A DNA stretch of 64,000 bases. Origin: Streptomyces fructofermentans. GTDB taxonomy: Bacteria; Actinomycetota; Actinomycetes; Streptomycetales; Streptomycetaceae. Position numbers and translations under genes: made by a program. Below the pieces are notes generated by a model, which did not search any database, was not told the origin of the DNA, and saw nothing but the letters and a program-made list of their open reading frames with translations. The stretch spans positions 111,491 to 175,490 of the forward strand of contig NZ_BMWD01000020.1 of assembly GCF_014651055.1 (NCBI RefSeq), in the 5' to 3' direction. This document shows positions 16,639 to 24,710 of this stretch, piece by piece; position 1 is the stretch's first letter, and each line of letters opens with the position of its first letter.

Positions 16639-17885
16639 CGGGCACTCGCCTCCGTACGCGTCGCTCCGGTGGTTCCGTCGGGCCCGGCCGCCCCCGTGGA
16701 CCCTGCGGGCCGGTCGGCCTCCGCGGACCGCGTACCGGCCGCCCGGTCCGCCGAGGTCACCTGCCACCAGGGAAGCTGCCGGACGATGGGCTTGTCCGAC
16801 ACCTGCTCCTCGCTCCATTGGGGCGGCGGCACGTTGGTCGTACGCGAACGCACCTGGACCTGGCGCACCACGGCACCCCGGCCGCCCGCCTCCTCCCGGT
16901 CCAGGCGCAAGACCACGATCCGGCGCAGATAGCGCTCGGAGAGGTAGCCGCGCAGGCCGCTCGGACGGTTCTCGTTGTCGTGGGTGGCCATGAAGAAGTC
17001 CCAGGCGCGGCGCAACTCGTTCTGCTCCGTGTGGCTCGGCAGGAGGTTGCCGTCGATGGCCGCGCCGTCCAGCGCCGAGAGGTCGTACCAGCGGGTCGTG
17101 GAGACGCCTCCGTCCGCCGTCGCCACCTCGGCGCGGACCTGGACGGCGATGTTCTGCTGGAGCGGGTTGGGCGCGAAGAGCTTCCAGTTCTGCTCGAACT
17201 CGGGATAGACCCACTCGTCGATCGTCCGCCCGTGCTCCTTGCTGACCGTGTTCGACGGGGCGACGTGCAGGAAGACGAGGAGGACGTGCGCACACGCGGC
17301 GACCGCGACCAGCGCGAGGGCCAGCGCGGCGGCGATCTGGTACGGCAGGGAGAGGGCGGCGATGCCGGTACGGCGACCTTGCGGCGGGTCCCCCGGGAAC
17401 GCTGCCCCGGCGAGCACCGCAGCGCTGGGCTGCCGCGGAACCCGCACCGAGGCTTCGTCGAACAGGTCCGGTCCGACCGGGCGGGGGGCGAGCGGGCGGG
17501 GGGCGAGCGGGTGGGGGTCGACCGAGTCGAGGTCGGCCGGGTCGACAGCGGCGGCTGCGACGAGGGCGGGCACGGCGGCCGACACGGCGGCGGGCGTGGG
17601 CCCAGCGGCGGACGCGGGACCGGCGGCACCCTCCGCGGGGGCGTCCGCGATCGGACTCACGGCGTCGGCATCGGCATCGGCGTCTGTGCCGGCATCTGCA
17701 CCGGCGTCGGTCTCAGCATCGTCGGCGGCGGTCACGGCGGCGGTGTCCGCGTCAGGCCCCACAGTGGTGTCGGCGCCGGCGTCGGTCTCGGCGTCGTCGC
17801 CGGACACGGCAGCGGCGTCGGGGGCGGCGGCAGCGGGCCCGCCCGGCACGGGCAGGGCGGCCGAGCCCTCGTCGTACGCGTCCAT
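16635..17885 (-). CDS. DUF5819-type membrane-anchored protein
   Basis: 416-aa protein. Residues 1-165 are an Ala/Asp-rich low-complexity cytosolic region (DAETDAGAD-type repeats). One TM helix is about 188-215 (QIAAALALALVAVAACAHVLLVFLHVAP). An extracytoplasmic domain follows (about 220-380: IDEWVYPEFEQNWKLFAPNPLQQNIAVQVRAEV, SERYLRRIVVLRLDR), and the tail is Ala/Thr-rich. The ATG (MDAYDEG) was chosen; a further upstream start at 17993 would add residues unlike a normal N terminus. It overlaps the HTTM gene by 4 nt. The FAPNP core is what I associate with DUF5819. Confidence 0.78.
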   Translation of the reverse strand: MDAYDEGSAALPVPGGPAAAAPDAAAVSGDDAETDAGADTTVGPDADTAAVTAADDAETDAGADAGTDADADADAVSPIADAPAEGAAGPASAAGPTPAAVSAAVPALVAAAAVDPADLDSVDPHPLAPRPLAPRPVGPDLFDEASVRVPRQPSAAVLAGAAFPGDPPQGRRTGIAALSLPYQIAAALALALVAVAACAHVLLVFLHVAPSNTVSKEHGRTIDEWVYPEFEQNWKLFAPNPLQQNIAVQVRAEVATADGGVSTTRWYDLSALDGAAIDGNLLPSHTEQNELRRAWDFFMATHDNENRPSGLRGYLSERYLRRIVVLRLDREEAGGRGAVVRQVQVRSRTTNVPPPQWSEEQVSDKPIVRQLPWWQVTSADRAAGTRSAEADRPAGSTGAAGPDGTTGATRTEASAR

Positions 17886-18223
17886 TCCGCCCCGTTCCCC
17901 GATGTCTGCCGATCCCACCCGCCGCTCCGCGGGGCTGCGACACCCCGGGGCACCGCACCACGGGCGTCGCAGGGGAACCGTACTCAGACCCACCCGCCCG
18001 GCACAGCCCCAGCAGACCCGGCGGTCACAAGGTTGTCCACAGCGGCTGACACCTTACGGCCACTGTCCAGCCCTCGAATCGAACGTACCGAACGCCCCGG
18101 AGCCTCCGACGGGCGCGTCCGGCACGGGCGCGGCGCCCTCCGGACCGTTCCCTTCTTGTAGAACCTGTTCTATCTTGACGCTCCGTCAGACCGACGGATC
18201 CGCCGGGCCGGGAGGACAGGACC
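17886..18223. other. Divergent intergenic region with DnaA box and KstR-type box
   Basis: 338 nt without a gene, between the DUF5819 gene (leftward) and the acyl-CoA dehydrogenase gene (rightward). It holds an exact DnaA box TTGTCCACA at 18033-18041 and the palindrome at 18159-18172. Nothing else recognised. Confidence 0.7.
18159..18172. promoter_or_regulatory. KstR-type operator TAGAACCTGTTCTA
   Basis: Perfect 14-bp palindrome matching TnnAACnnGTTnnA, the motif of the steroid-catabolism TetR repressor KstR. It lies 52 nt upstream of the acyl-CoA dehydrogenase start. Confidence 0.65.
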
Positions 18224-19360
18224 GTGGACTTCACCTTCACCGAGGAGCAGCAGGCGGCCGTGGAGGCGGCGAAGGCGGTGTTCGGCGGGGTGGCGCCGGA
18301 CGGCGTGCCGAGCCCCTCGCTCACCGCGGGAGCCGTCGCGGACGACTTCGACCGCGCCCTGTGGGCCGGACTGGCCGACGCGGACCTGCTGAGCCTGCTG
18401 CTCGACGCCCGCCACGGCGGCGCGGGCCTGGACGCCGTCGCGCTGTGCCTCGTGCTGCGCGAGGCGGGGAGGGTGCTCGCGCGGGTACCGCTCCTGGAGA
18501 ACACCGCCGCGGCGGTGACCGTACAGGCCTACGGCGGCGAGGACTTGGCCGCCGACCTGCTCGCCCGGGCCGGCCGGGGCGAGACGGTGCTGACCGTGGC
18601 CGCGGGCGGACGCACCGGCCACGACAGTGCCGAACTCGCCGTGACCGCGCGGCGCGAGGACGACACATGGGTCCTGGACGGGGTCCAGACCGCCGTCCCG
18701 TGGGCCCAGGGCACGGACTTCGTTCTCGTGCCCGCACAGAGCACCGGCTCGGGCCGCCCCGTGCTCGCCCTCGTACCCCGCGGTCACGAGGGCTCGTCAC
18801 TCGCCGAGCAGGTCTCGACGACGGGGGAACGGCTCGGCGAACTCCGGCTGGACTCCGTCCGCATCCCCGCCCGTGACGTCATCGACGCCGACGGGGCCTG
18901 GGAGTCGCTGCGCGACCTCCTCGCCACCGGGACCTGCGCGCTGGCGCTCGGCCTGGGGGAGGGCGTTCTGCGGATGACGAGCGACTACACCGGCAAGCGG
19001 GAGCAGTTCGGCCATCCGATCGCCACGTTCCAGGCCGTGGCCGTGCAGGCCGCCGACCGCTACATCGACCTGCGCGCGATGGAGGCGACCCTCTGGCAGG
19101 CCGCGTGGCGGATCAGCACGGGGGCCGGCGGGGCGCTGCCCGTGTCGGGCGACGTCGCCGTCGCCAAGATCTGGGCCTCCGAGGGCGTACGCCGCGTCGT
19201 GCAGACCGCACAGCACCTGCACGGCGGCTTCGGCGCGGACGTCGAGTACCCCCTGCACCGCTACCACGCGTGGGCCAAGCACCTGGAGCTCTCGCTCGGT
19301 CCGGCGGCGGCGCACGAGGAGGCGCTGGGAGACCTGCTGGCGGCCCATCCCCTGGGCTGA
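18224..19360 (+). CDS. Acyl-CoA dehydrogenase, steroid-catabolism-like
   Basis: 378-aa flavoprotein of the acyl-CoA dehydrogenase family, predicted to desaturate an acyl-CoA thioester. N-terminal helices (1-110), a beta-domain around 125-220 and the C-terminal four-helix bundle (YTGKREQFGHPIATFQAVAVQAADRY, TAQHLHGGFGADVEYPLHRYHAWAK) are visible. At the place where classic enzymes carry the catalytic Glu (YEGT...), this protein has LHRYHAWAKHLE, as in one class of subunits of heteromeric steroid dehydrogenases. GTG start with GGGAGGA 8 nt upstream. The KstR-type box suggests a role in sterol or similar acid degradation; no partner subunit is adjacent. Confidence 0.85.
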   Translation: MDFTFTEEQQAAVEAAKAVFGGVAPDGVPSPSLTAGAVADDFDRALWAGLADADLLSLLLDARHGGAGLDAVALCLVLREAGRVLARVPLLENTAAAVTVQAYGGEDLAADLLARAGRGETVLTVAAGGRTGHDSAELAVTARREDDTWVLDGVQTAVPWAQGTDFVLVPAQSTGSGRPVLALVPRGHEGSSLAEQVSTTGERLGELRLDSVRIPARDVIDADGAWESLRDLLATGTCALALGLGEGVLRMTSDYTGKREQFGHPIATFQAVAVQAADRYIDLRAMEATLWQAAWRISTGAGGALPVSGDVAVAKIWASEGVRRVVQTAQHLHGGFGADVEYPLHRYHAWAKHLELSLGPAAAHEEALGDLLAAHPLG

Positions 19361-19361
19361 A

Positions 19362-19383
19362 CCCGGCCGGAGCCCCGGCCGGG
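19362..19383. terminator. Hairpin between convergent genes
   Basis: CCCGGCCGG (19362-19370) and CCGGCCGGG (19375-19383) with a 4-nt loop, between the dehydrogenase stop (19360) and rhodanese stop (19388). Confidence 0.7.
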
Positions 19384-19387
19384 CGCG

Positions 19388-19735
19388 CTACAGCACGAAG
19401 CCCGGTTTGCCCTCCGCGTTCACCACGGGGCGCCCCGCGGCCGCCCAGACCTGCATGCCGCCGTCGACGTTCACCGCGTCGACGCCCTGCTGGACCAGGT
19501 ACATCGCGACCTGGGCCGAACGTCCGCCGGAACGGCAGATCACGTTCACCCTGCCGTCCTGCGGCGCCGCCTCGGTCAGCTCGCCGTAACGGGCGACGAA
19601 ATCACTGATGGGGATGTGCAGTGCCCCTTCGGCGTGACCCGCCTGCCATTCGTCGTCCTCCCGGACGTCCAGCAGAAAGTCTCCGTCCGCGAGATCCCCG
19701 ACCTCGACCGTGGGCACACCAGCTCCGAAATGCAT
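19388..19735 (-). CDS. Single-domain rhodanese
   Basis: 115-aa rhodanese-like sulfurtransferase, cytosolic. Core elements: VEVGDLADGDFLLDVREDDEWQAGH (about 10-34), the active-site loop CRSGGRS with the persulfide-forming cysteine (about residue 68), and the VNVDGGMQVWAAAG end motif. Complete single-domain length. ATG start. Sulfur acceptor unknown; it stands alone, convergent with the acyl-CoA dehydrogenase. Confidence 0.92.
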   Translation of the reverse strand: MHFGAGVPTVEVGDLADGDFLLDVREDDEWQAGHAEGALHIPISDFVARYGELTEAAPQDGRVNVICRSGGRSAQVAMYLVQQGVDAVNVDGGMQVWAAAGRPVVNAEGKPGFVL

Positions 19736-19888
19736 GCCCCCGACGCTACCCGACGCGCGGCCCCCACCCGGGCCCGCCCGCTCGACCGGGCCCTCGGCAC
19801 CGGGGCCGCCCGCCGTCCAGGAACTCCGGATGCCGGGGGCTGTGCCGCGGTTCGGCCCGAGGGCTCGGCCCCAGGACTCAGGGCTCGG

Positions 19889-19911
19889 CTCGCGGGGGGC
19901 TCAGCCGCGAG
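19889..19911. terminator. Hairpin in a GGCTCGGC-rich spacer
   Basis: CTCGCGG (19889-19895) pairs with CCGCGAG (19905-19911). It is just past the stop of the J-domain-like gene, in a spacer (19736-19945) with several imperfect GGCTCGGCGCG copies. Confidence 0.35.
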
Positions 19912-19945
19912 AGGCTCGGCGCGCGAGGGCTCGGCGCGCAGGGGC

Positions 19946-21058
19946 TCAGCCCGACGCCTGCGCTCCCGCATCACCGCCGAGGAGGCCCATGAGGTGGGCC
20001 TCGCGCTCGCTCACCTGCGCCAGCAGCTGCTCGGCGATCTCCTCCAGGAGGCGGTCGGGGTCGTCCGGCGCCATCTTGAGCATCGCGCCGATCGCGCTCT
20101 CCTCCAGGTCACGGGCCACGAACGCGAGCAGTTCCTTGCGCTGGGCGAGCCATTCGAGGCGGGCGTACAGCTCCTCGCCGCGGCTGGGCCGCCACTCCTC
20201 ACGCACGGGGCCCGCGGCCCATTCCGCGGTCAGCTCGCGGAGCAGTGCCTCGTCGCCCCGCCCGTACGCGGAGTTGACCCGGGCGATGAACTCGTCCCGC
20301 CGCGCCCGCTCGGTGTCGTCCGGTGCCAGGTCGGGGTGCGCCTTGCGGACGAGGTCCCGGTAGAGCTTGCGGGCCTCGTCGCTGGGCCGGACCCGCTGCG
20401 GCGGCCGCACCGGCTGCTCGGTCAGCATCGCCGACGCCTCCGGGGACAGCCCGTCCGAGTCGAGCCAGTCGTGGAACAGCTCCTCGATGCCCGGCATGGG
20501 CATGACCCGGGCCCGCGCCTCCTTGGCGGCGCGCACGTCGTCGGGGTTGCCGGTCCGGGCGGCGCGGGCCTCGGCGATCTGGGCGTCCAGTTCGTCGAGC
20601 CGCGAGTACATCGGTCCGAGCTTCTGATGGTGCAGCCGCGAGAAGTTCTCCACCTCGACGCGGAACGTCTCCACCGCGATCTCGAACTCGATCAACGCCT
20701 GCTCGGCAGCCCGTACGGCCCGCTCCAGCCGCTCCTCCGGCCGCTCCTCGGCCTGCGGCTCGGAGTCGGACTCGGCCCGAGGCGCGGAGCCCTCTCCGGG
20801 AGTGCCGGCCGCCGGTCCGTCCGTCGGCGCGTCGGTCGGCGCACCCGCCGGCCCGTCCGTCGCGGCGGTGGTCGCCGTCTCCGTACCGTCCGCCCCGTCC
20901 GGGGCGGCGCCCTGTGACGCCTCGGCGTCCGGCACGCCCGGCTCGGCGCCCGAAACGGCGCTCGCATCGGGGGCGGGGACCTCGTCGACGCGCGGTTCGT
21001 CGGCGCCGGGCTCCGTGGTGGGCTCGGAGGGGGACTGCTCAGCTTCCGGGGTCGTCAC
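19946..21058 (-). CDS. J-domain-like (DnaJ-type) coiled-coil protein
   Basis: 370-aa cytosolic protein. Residues 1-100 are Ala/Pro/Glu-rich and disordered. About 105-165 is a predicted coiled coil (ERLERAVRAAEQALIEFEIAVETFRVEVE). About 218-262 resembles a J-domain helix II/III with the HPD motif (KLYRDLVRKAHPDLAPDDTERARRDEFIARVNSAY), which would stimulate Hsp70 ATPase. A helical tail follows (SGEELYARLEWLAQRKELL-like). The J-like part is internal rather than N-terminal, so it is not a canonical DnaJ. GTG start. Partner DnaK not in the window; chaperone role inferred from HPD. Confidence 0.75.
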   Translation of the reverse strand: MTTPEAEQSPSEPTTEPGADEPRVDEVPAPDASAVSGAEPGVPDAEASQGAAPDGADGTETATTAATDGPAGAPTDAPTDGPAAGTPGEGSAPRAESDSEPQAEERPEERLERAVRAAEQALIEFEIAVETFRVEVENFSRLHHQKLGPMYSRLDELDAQIAEARAARTGNPDDVRAAKEARARVMPMPGIEELFHDWLDSDGLSPEASAMLTEQPVRPPQRVRPSDEARKLYRDLVRKAHPDLAPDDTERARRDEFIARVNSAYGRGDEALLRELTAEWAAGPVREEWRPSRGEELYARLEWLAQRKELLAFVARDLEESAIGAMLKMAPDDPDRLLEEIAEQLLAQVSEREAHLMGLLGGDAGAQASG

Positions 21059-21243
21059 CCACTCAGCCTAGGCCACACTCCGGCCGCCCATTCGAAGCAC
21101 CGGAACAAGGGCCTCCCCCATCCTCTCCAGGTGGCCGGAACGCCACCTTCCGGCCGCATGGACGGCCCGGACGGGATGCGCGAGGACACCGGCCGGCCCG
21201 AAGCGGCTCCGCCACGACGGGGCCAGCCGGTCCGTCAGCCCCT

Positions 21244-22659
21244 TCAGACCCCCAGTTCCGCAGCGATCCGGCCCGAGCGCACGGCCTTCACCAGTTCCGC
21301 GTGGTCCGCCTCGGTCCGGTCCGCGTACTCCACGGAGAAGTCCGCGATCGCCTCGTCCAGCTCCTCGCTCTTTCCGCAGTACCCGGCGATCCGCCGGGGA
21401 TCGGCACTGTGGGCGTGCGCCCGTGCCAGCAGCGCTCCCGTCATCCGGGCGTAGTCGTCCATCTGGTCCGCGGCGAGCGCCGCCGGATCGACGCTGCCCT
21501 TGCGGTTGCGGAACTGCCGCACCTGGAAGGGCCGCCCCTCGACGGTGGTCCAGCCGAGCAGGATGTCGCTGACGACCTGCATGCGCTTCTGCCCGAGAAC
21601 GACCCGGCGCCCCTCGTGCCCCATGTCGGGGGTCGTGAGTCCGACCGCTTCCAGATGCGGCACGAGGACCGACGGCCGGGCCTCCTTGACCTGGAGGACG
21701 AGCGCCTCACCGCGGTGGTCGAGCAGCAGCACCACGTACGACCGGGTGCCCACGCTTCCGGTGCCGACCACGCGGAACGCCACGTCGTGCACCGTGTAGC
21801 GCGCGAGCAGGGGCAGGCGGTCCTCGGAGAGCGTGCCCAGGTAGTCCTCCAGCGACAGGGCGACCGCGGCGGCCTCCGCGTCGGGGACCCGCCGCAGCAC
21901 CGGCGGGGCGTCGACGAAGTGGCGCCCGCCTCCCTCGACGACCTCGGTCGACTTCGCCGCGAACCGCCCGCTGGTGTTGCCCCGCGCCTTCTCCGAGACC
22001 CGTTCGAGGGTGCCCAGCAGGTCGTGGGCGTCGGCGTGCGAGACCAGTTCCTCGTCCGCGATGGCGTTCCACGCGTCCAGGGCGGGAAGCTTGGCGAGCA
22101 GCCGCATCGTGCGCCGGTAGGAGCCGGTCGCGAAGTGCGCGGCCTTGCGGCACGTGTCCTCGTCCGCCCCCGCCTCGCGTCCCGCGAGCACCAGCGAGGC
22201 CGCGAGGCGCTTGAGGTCCCACTCCCACGGCCCGTGCACGGTCTCGTCGAAGTCGTTCAGGTCCATGACGAGGCCGCCGCGCGCGTCTCCGTACAGGCCG
22301 AAGTTCGCCGCGTGCGCGTCGCCGCAGATCTGCGCGCCCACGCCCGTGACGGGTGTGCGGGTGAGGTCGTAGGCCATGAGGCCGGCGGAACCGCGCAGGA
22401 AGGCGAAGGGCGTGGCGGCCATCCTCCCGACCCGCATGGCCGTGAGCCCGGGGATGCGGCCGTGGTTGGACTCCTCGACCGCGCTCACGGCACCCGGGCG
22501 GCCGCCGTTCGTCTCGATGGAGGCGTGCGCGCCGCGCGGGACCGAATCCCGCAGCGCCTTGCCCTCCTCCTTGGGTGAGCCCTCCTCGGGCCACTGGCCG
22601 AACCCGCGAACCCCCGGAACCCTTGTCGTCCCGGCCGCCGCGCCACCGCTCCCGCTCAT
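21244..22659 (-). CDS. DUF2252 family protein
   Basis: 471-aa cytosolic protein of the DUF2252 family, remote kin of kinase-like phosphotransferases. Seen: MRVGRMAATPFAFLRGSAGLMAYDL (about 75-99), GDAHAANFGLYGDARGGLVMDLNDFDETVHGPWEWDLKRLAAS (the aminoglycoside-phosphotransferase-like catalytic/metal loop, positions about 112-154), and GTGSVGTRSYVVLLL (about 300). Start at ATG. Substrate not known for the family; a phosphotransferase role is only an inference from the HGDxHxxN-like GDAHAANFG motif. Confidence 0.85.
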   Translation of the reverse strand: MSGSGGAAAGTTRVPGVRGFGQWPEEGSPKEEGKALRDSVPRGAHASIETNGGRPGAVSAVEESNHGRIPGLTAMRVGRMAATPFAFLRGSAGLMAYDLTRTPVTGVGAQICGDAHAANFGLYGDARGGLVMDLNDFDETVHGPWEWDLKRLAASLVLAGREAGADEDTCRKAAHFATGSYRRTMRLLAKLPALDAWNAIADEELVSHADAHDLLGTLERVSEKARGNTSGRFAAKSTEVVEGGGRHFVDAPPVLRRVPDAEAAAVALSLEDYLGTLSEDRLPLLARYTVHDVAFRVVGTGSVGTRSYVVLLLDHRGEALVLQVKEARPSVLVPHLEAVGLTTPDMGHEGRRVVLGQKRMQVVSDILLGWTTVEGRPFQVRQFRNRKGSVDPAALAADQMDDYARMTGALLARAHAHSADPRRIAGYCGKSEELDEAIADFSVEYADRTEADHAELVKAVRSGRIAAELGV

Positions 22660-23038
22660 CCGAACCGCCTCCCCCGCGCACGAACATCAAACTCGTGACG
22701 ACCGTACAACCGGGCACCGATTCGCGTGAGCCCCTGTGGACAACTCCACGGCTGTGGAAAACCCGCAGCTCAGCAAGGAAGGCCCCGCAGCCCCGGGCCG
22801 AGCCCCCCGCGACCACCCCGGAGGGTTCCGGTGAGCACTCCGGACGGCCTCCACGGCTTCCGGAAGCGTTCAAGGGGAAGCCCCGTCGAAGAGTGAACCT
22901 GAGGAAACGAATCCGCAGGTCAGCGCATCGCAACCATGATCACTCAAGGCAGTGAACCATCTGCTCCGGCAGAACCATGACCCGGTGTTCCCGGTTGGTG
23001 CGACTGAAACCCAAGCCATATCGAAGGAGATTCCGATC
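22660..23038. other. Divergent intergenic region with two DnaA-box-like sites
   Basis: 379 nt without a gene, less GC-rich than its surroundings. TGTGGACAA (22736-22744) is an exact DnaA box on the minus strand; TGTGGAAAA (22754-22762) is an 8/9 match 18 nt away, same orientation. Promoters of both flanking genes should be here but none is clear. Confidence 0.6.
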
Positions 23039-23500
23039 ATGGTCATGCGCGGGTCCAGGTACCTCGTCGCCCTTGCCGCCGCCGGAGCGCTCGTGCTGTC
23101 GAACTCAACGGCGGCCGAAGCCAGTGCCGTGGGGTCGACCCCCGTCCAGAGCTTCCAGTACAGCATCGGCGGCATGCCGATGAAGATCCCCACCGGCTGC
23201 ATGTTCACGCACGTCGTGCGAGGCGGCGGCAAGAAGATCACCTACCAGAACGCCGGCGTCGACTGCGCCTTCGTGGCGGCCCTCGGAACGGGCTTCTGCA
23301 ACTGGCGCATCGACTTCACCTACGCCAACACCAGCAACAGGACGTACCGGACGTCCCGAGGGCGGACGCACCCTGAATGCAAGATCGACCCCATGCGGAA
23401 CAACGCGCCTCAGAAGCTGCCCCGCTTCGGGAAGGCGTGTGCGCACCTGTACGTCAACGGCGTACGTCGCGTGAGCCAGTGCCACCACATCACGAAGTGA
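23039..23500 (+). CDS. Secreted six-cysteine protein
   Basis: 153-aa protein with a signal peptide (MVMRGSRYLVALAAAGALVLSNSTAAEASA, residues 1-30, likely cleaved after ASA). The mature about 120-residue domain is basic and contains six cysteines (in GCMF, DCAF, FCNW, ECKI, ACAH and QCHH contexts), consistent with three disulfides. ATG at 23039 chosen because GAAGGAGA lies 9 nt upstream; an upstream ATG at 22952 lacks a site and would precede the signal peptide. Base composition is less GC-rich than the neighbours, hinting at acquisition. I do not recognise the family. Confidence 0.75.
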   Translation: MVMRGSRYLVALAAAGALVLSNSTAAEASAVGSTPVQSFQYSIGGMPMKIPTGCMFTHVVRGGGKKITYQNAGVDCAFVAALGTGFCNWRIDFTYANTSNRTYRTSRGRTHPECKIDPMRNNAPQKLPRFGKACAHLYVNGVRRVSQCHHITK

Positions 23501-23508
23501 GCCGCCCC

Positions 23509-23739
23509 ATGGTCGAGCAGCAGCAGGGACAGGACGCCGCCCGGGAGGAGCGGCTGCGCCGGGCCGCGGGCGCCGCCTTCGGCCTCGGGCTGGTGGCCAC
23601 GCTCGTCCTCCTCGCCGTCTTTCCCGGGCTTCCCCACGTCTTCGACTGGGGCGCCGTCGTCTTCGCCGCCCTGGTCGGCGGGCTCGCCCGGTGGGCCTGT
23701 CTGGCCTGGATGAGGAAGCGGCACGGCACGGGCGGGTGA
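23509..23739 (+). CDS. Small two-TM membrane protein
   Basis: 76-aa protein with a charged N terminus (QQQGQDAAREERLRRAAG) and two predicted TM helices (about 24-41 and 48-66), ending MRKRHGTGG. ATG 23509 chosen with GAAGTGAG about 8 nt upstream; a GTG at 23497 overlapping the preceding stop (GTGA) is an alternative and would indicate coupling to the secreted protein gene. Its stop is immediately followed by a strong inverted-repeat system. Unknown function. Confidence 0.65.
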   Translation: MVEQQQGQDAAREERLRRAAGAAFGLGLVATLVLLAVFPGLPHVFDWGAVVFAALVGGLARWACLAWMRKRHGTGG

Positions 23740-23873
23740 GGGGCGTCCCGCACGCGGCCCGGAAACCCGGGTCGGGCGACCGCATCGCCACGACCGCGCG
23801 GCCGGGGCCGGCGACGGTCGCCGCGGCCCGGGGCGGGGCCGCGTGCGGGACGCCCCGGGCCGCGGCGACCGTC
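23740..23873. repeat. Two interleaved perfect inverted repeats (A-B-A'-B')
   Basis: Arm A (23740-23760) is the exact reverse complement of A' (23836-23856), 21 bp. Arm B (23813-23835) is the exact reverse complement of B' (23851-23873), 23 bp. A' and B' share six bases (23851-23856), so the two hairpins cannot form fully together: they are alternative structures, or a pseudoknot-like fold. A and B also share a GCGGCCC core. It starts right after the stop of the two-TM gene. Confidence 0.9.
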
Positions 23874-24084
23874 CTGGAGACCGCGGACATCAACCGGGCG
23901 GCCGCCAGGACCTGAGCGGCACGTGGGGGGCCGGCGCCGGGAACCGCGGCGCCGCCTCCCGCCCTGGGCCGGCCCATGATCCATCGTGAGATACCTCACC
24001 ACGGGGCCCCGTCCCTGGAGAGACCCGCCACAGCCGCGGGGCACCCGCGGGACCCGCCCCCGAAGCGGACCAGGACAACGAGAA

Positions 24085-24124
24085 ACGGGCCTCCGTCAGA
24101 ACTTTCGTCCTGACGGAGACCCGT
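24085..24124 (-). terminator. Terminator downstream of tRNA-Leu
   Basis: Stem ACGGG + CTCCGTCAG (24085-24099) with CTGACGGAG + CCCGT (24110-24124), one mismatch, 10-nt loop. On the minus strand it is followed by TTTCTCGTTGT, fitting an intrinsic terminator for the leftward tRNA. Confidence 0.8.
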
Positions 24125-24132
24125 CTTCCGTA

Positions 24133-24219
24133 TGGTGCGCGAGGGGGGAGTTGAACCCCCACGCCCTTTCGGGCACTGGAACCTGAATCCAGCGCGTCTG
24201 CCTATTCCGCCACCCGCGC
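24133..24219 (-). tRNA. tRNA-Leu (anticodon CAG)
   Basis: Minus-strand cloverleaf: acceptor GCGCGGG pairs with CTCGCGC (one G-U). The anticodon stem CTGGA/TCCAG encloses loop TTCAGGT with anticodon CAG. A long type II variable arm is present (GTGCCCGAAAGGGCGT, a hairpin), followed by T-arm GGGGG-TTCAACT-CCCCC. Discriminator A, and the 3' CCA is encoded (24133-24135). Reads CUG, the main Leu codon in this genome type. Confidence 0.95.
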
Positions 24220-24710
24220 ATTGGGTGTGTCCCGGGCTCCCGCCCCGTGGGGGTGAGCGCCTCTCGACATGCAGAAGATTAGCACGGTGCCGCGGGTGGA
24301 TTCACATCCGTTTCCGAGGGGCAACCGCAGGGCAGCGGACCTTCGCGCAGGCCCGGCGGAACCCGTGGGAACACCCCGCCGGGCGCCCGTGCCCCACGGT
24401 CCCCGCGTTCCACGTATCAGCGAGAACCGGTTCACGTATCAACCTCGTACCGGTCACGGCCTTCTCCCCACGAGGAGGCAGAGGTCCGCAGCCGGGTGCG
24501 GGACACTGTGGTGAAGCCACCTCTACGATCCATCCCGTACGGAGTGGTCGCGGGGGAGTTCGAAGAGGCGCTCCGGAGGGAACGTGCGGGAGGACTTCAG
24601 TGGGCATCGACACCTGTCGAGCGTGCCGACAGGGGGAACCAGCCGATTTCCCGGCGCGTGGATACGATCAGTAAGCAGTACCAGGGCGACGACATAGGAG
24701 GAGGTGCCCC
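24220..24710. other. Intergenic region before the fhaA operon
   Basis: 491 nt without a convincing gene between the leftward tRNA-Leu and rightward fhaA. It should contain the tRNA promoter near 24230-24290 and the fhaA operon promoter. GGATACGATC near 24659 offers a -10-like TACGAT, with no clear -35. Confidence 0.5.

Noticed and set aside
23691..23915. Open frame across the interleaved inverted repeats
   Set aside because: Overlaps the end of the two-TM gene in another frame; composition driven by the repeats.
23986..24186. Rightward open frame ending ...ARGELNPHALSGTGT
   Set aside because: Antisense to tRNA-Leu and its terminator; no ribosome site or protein-like composition.
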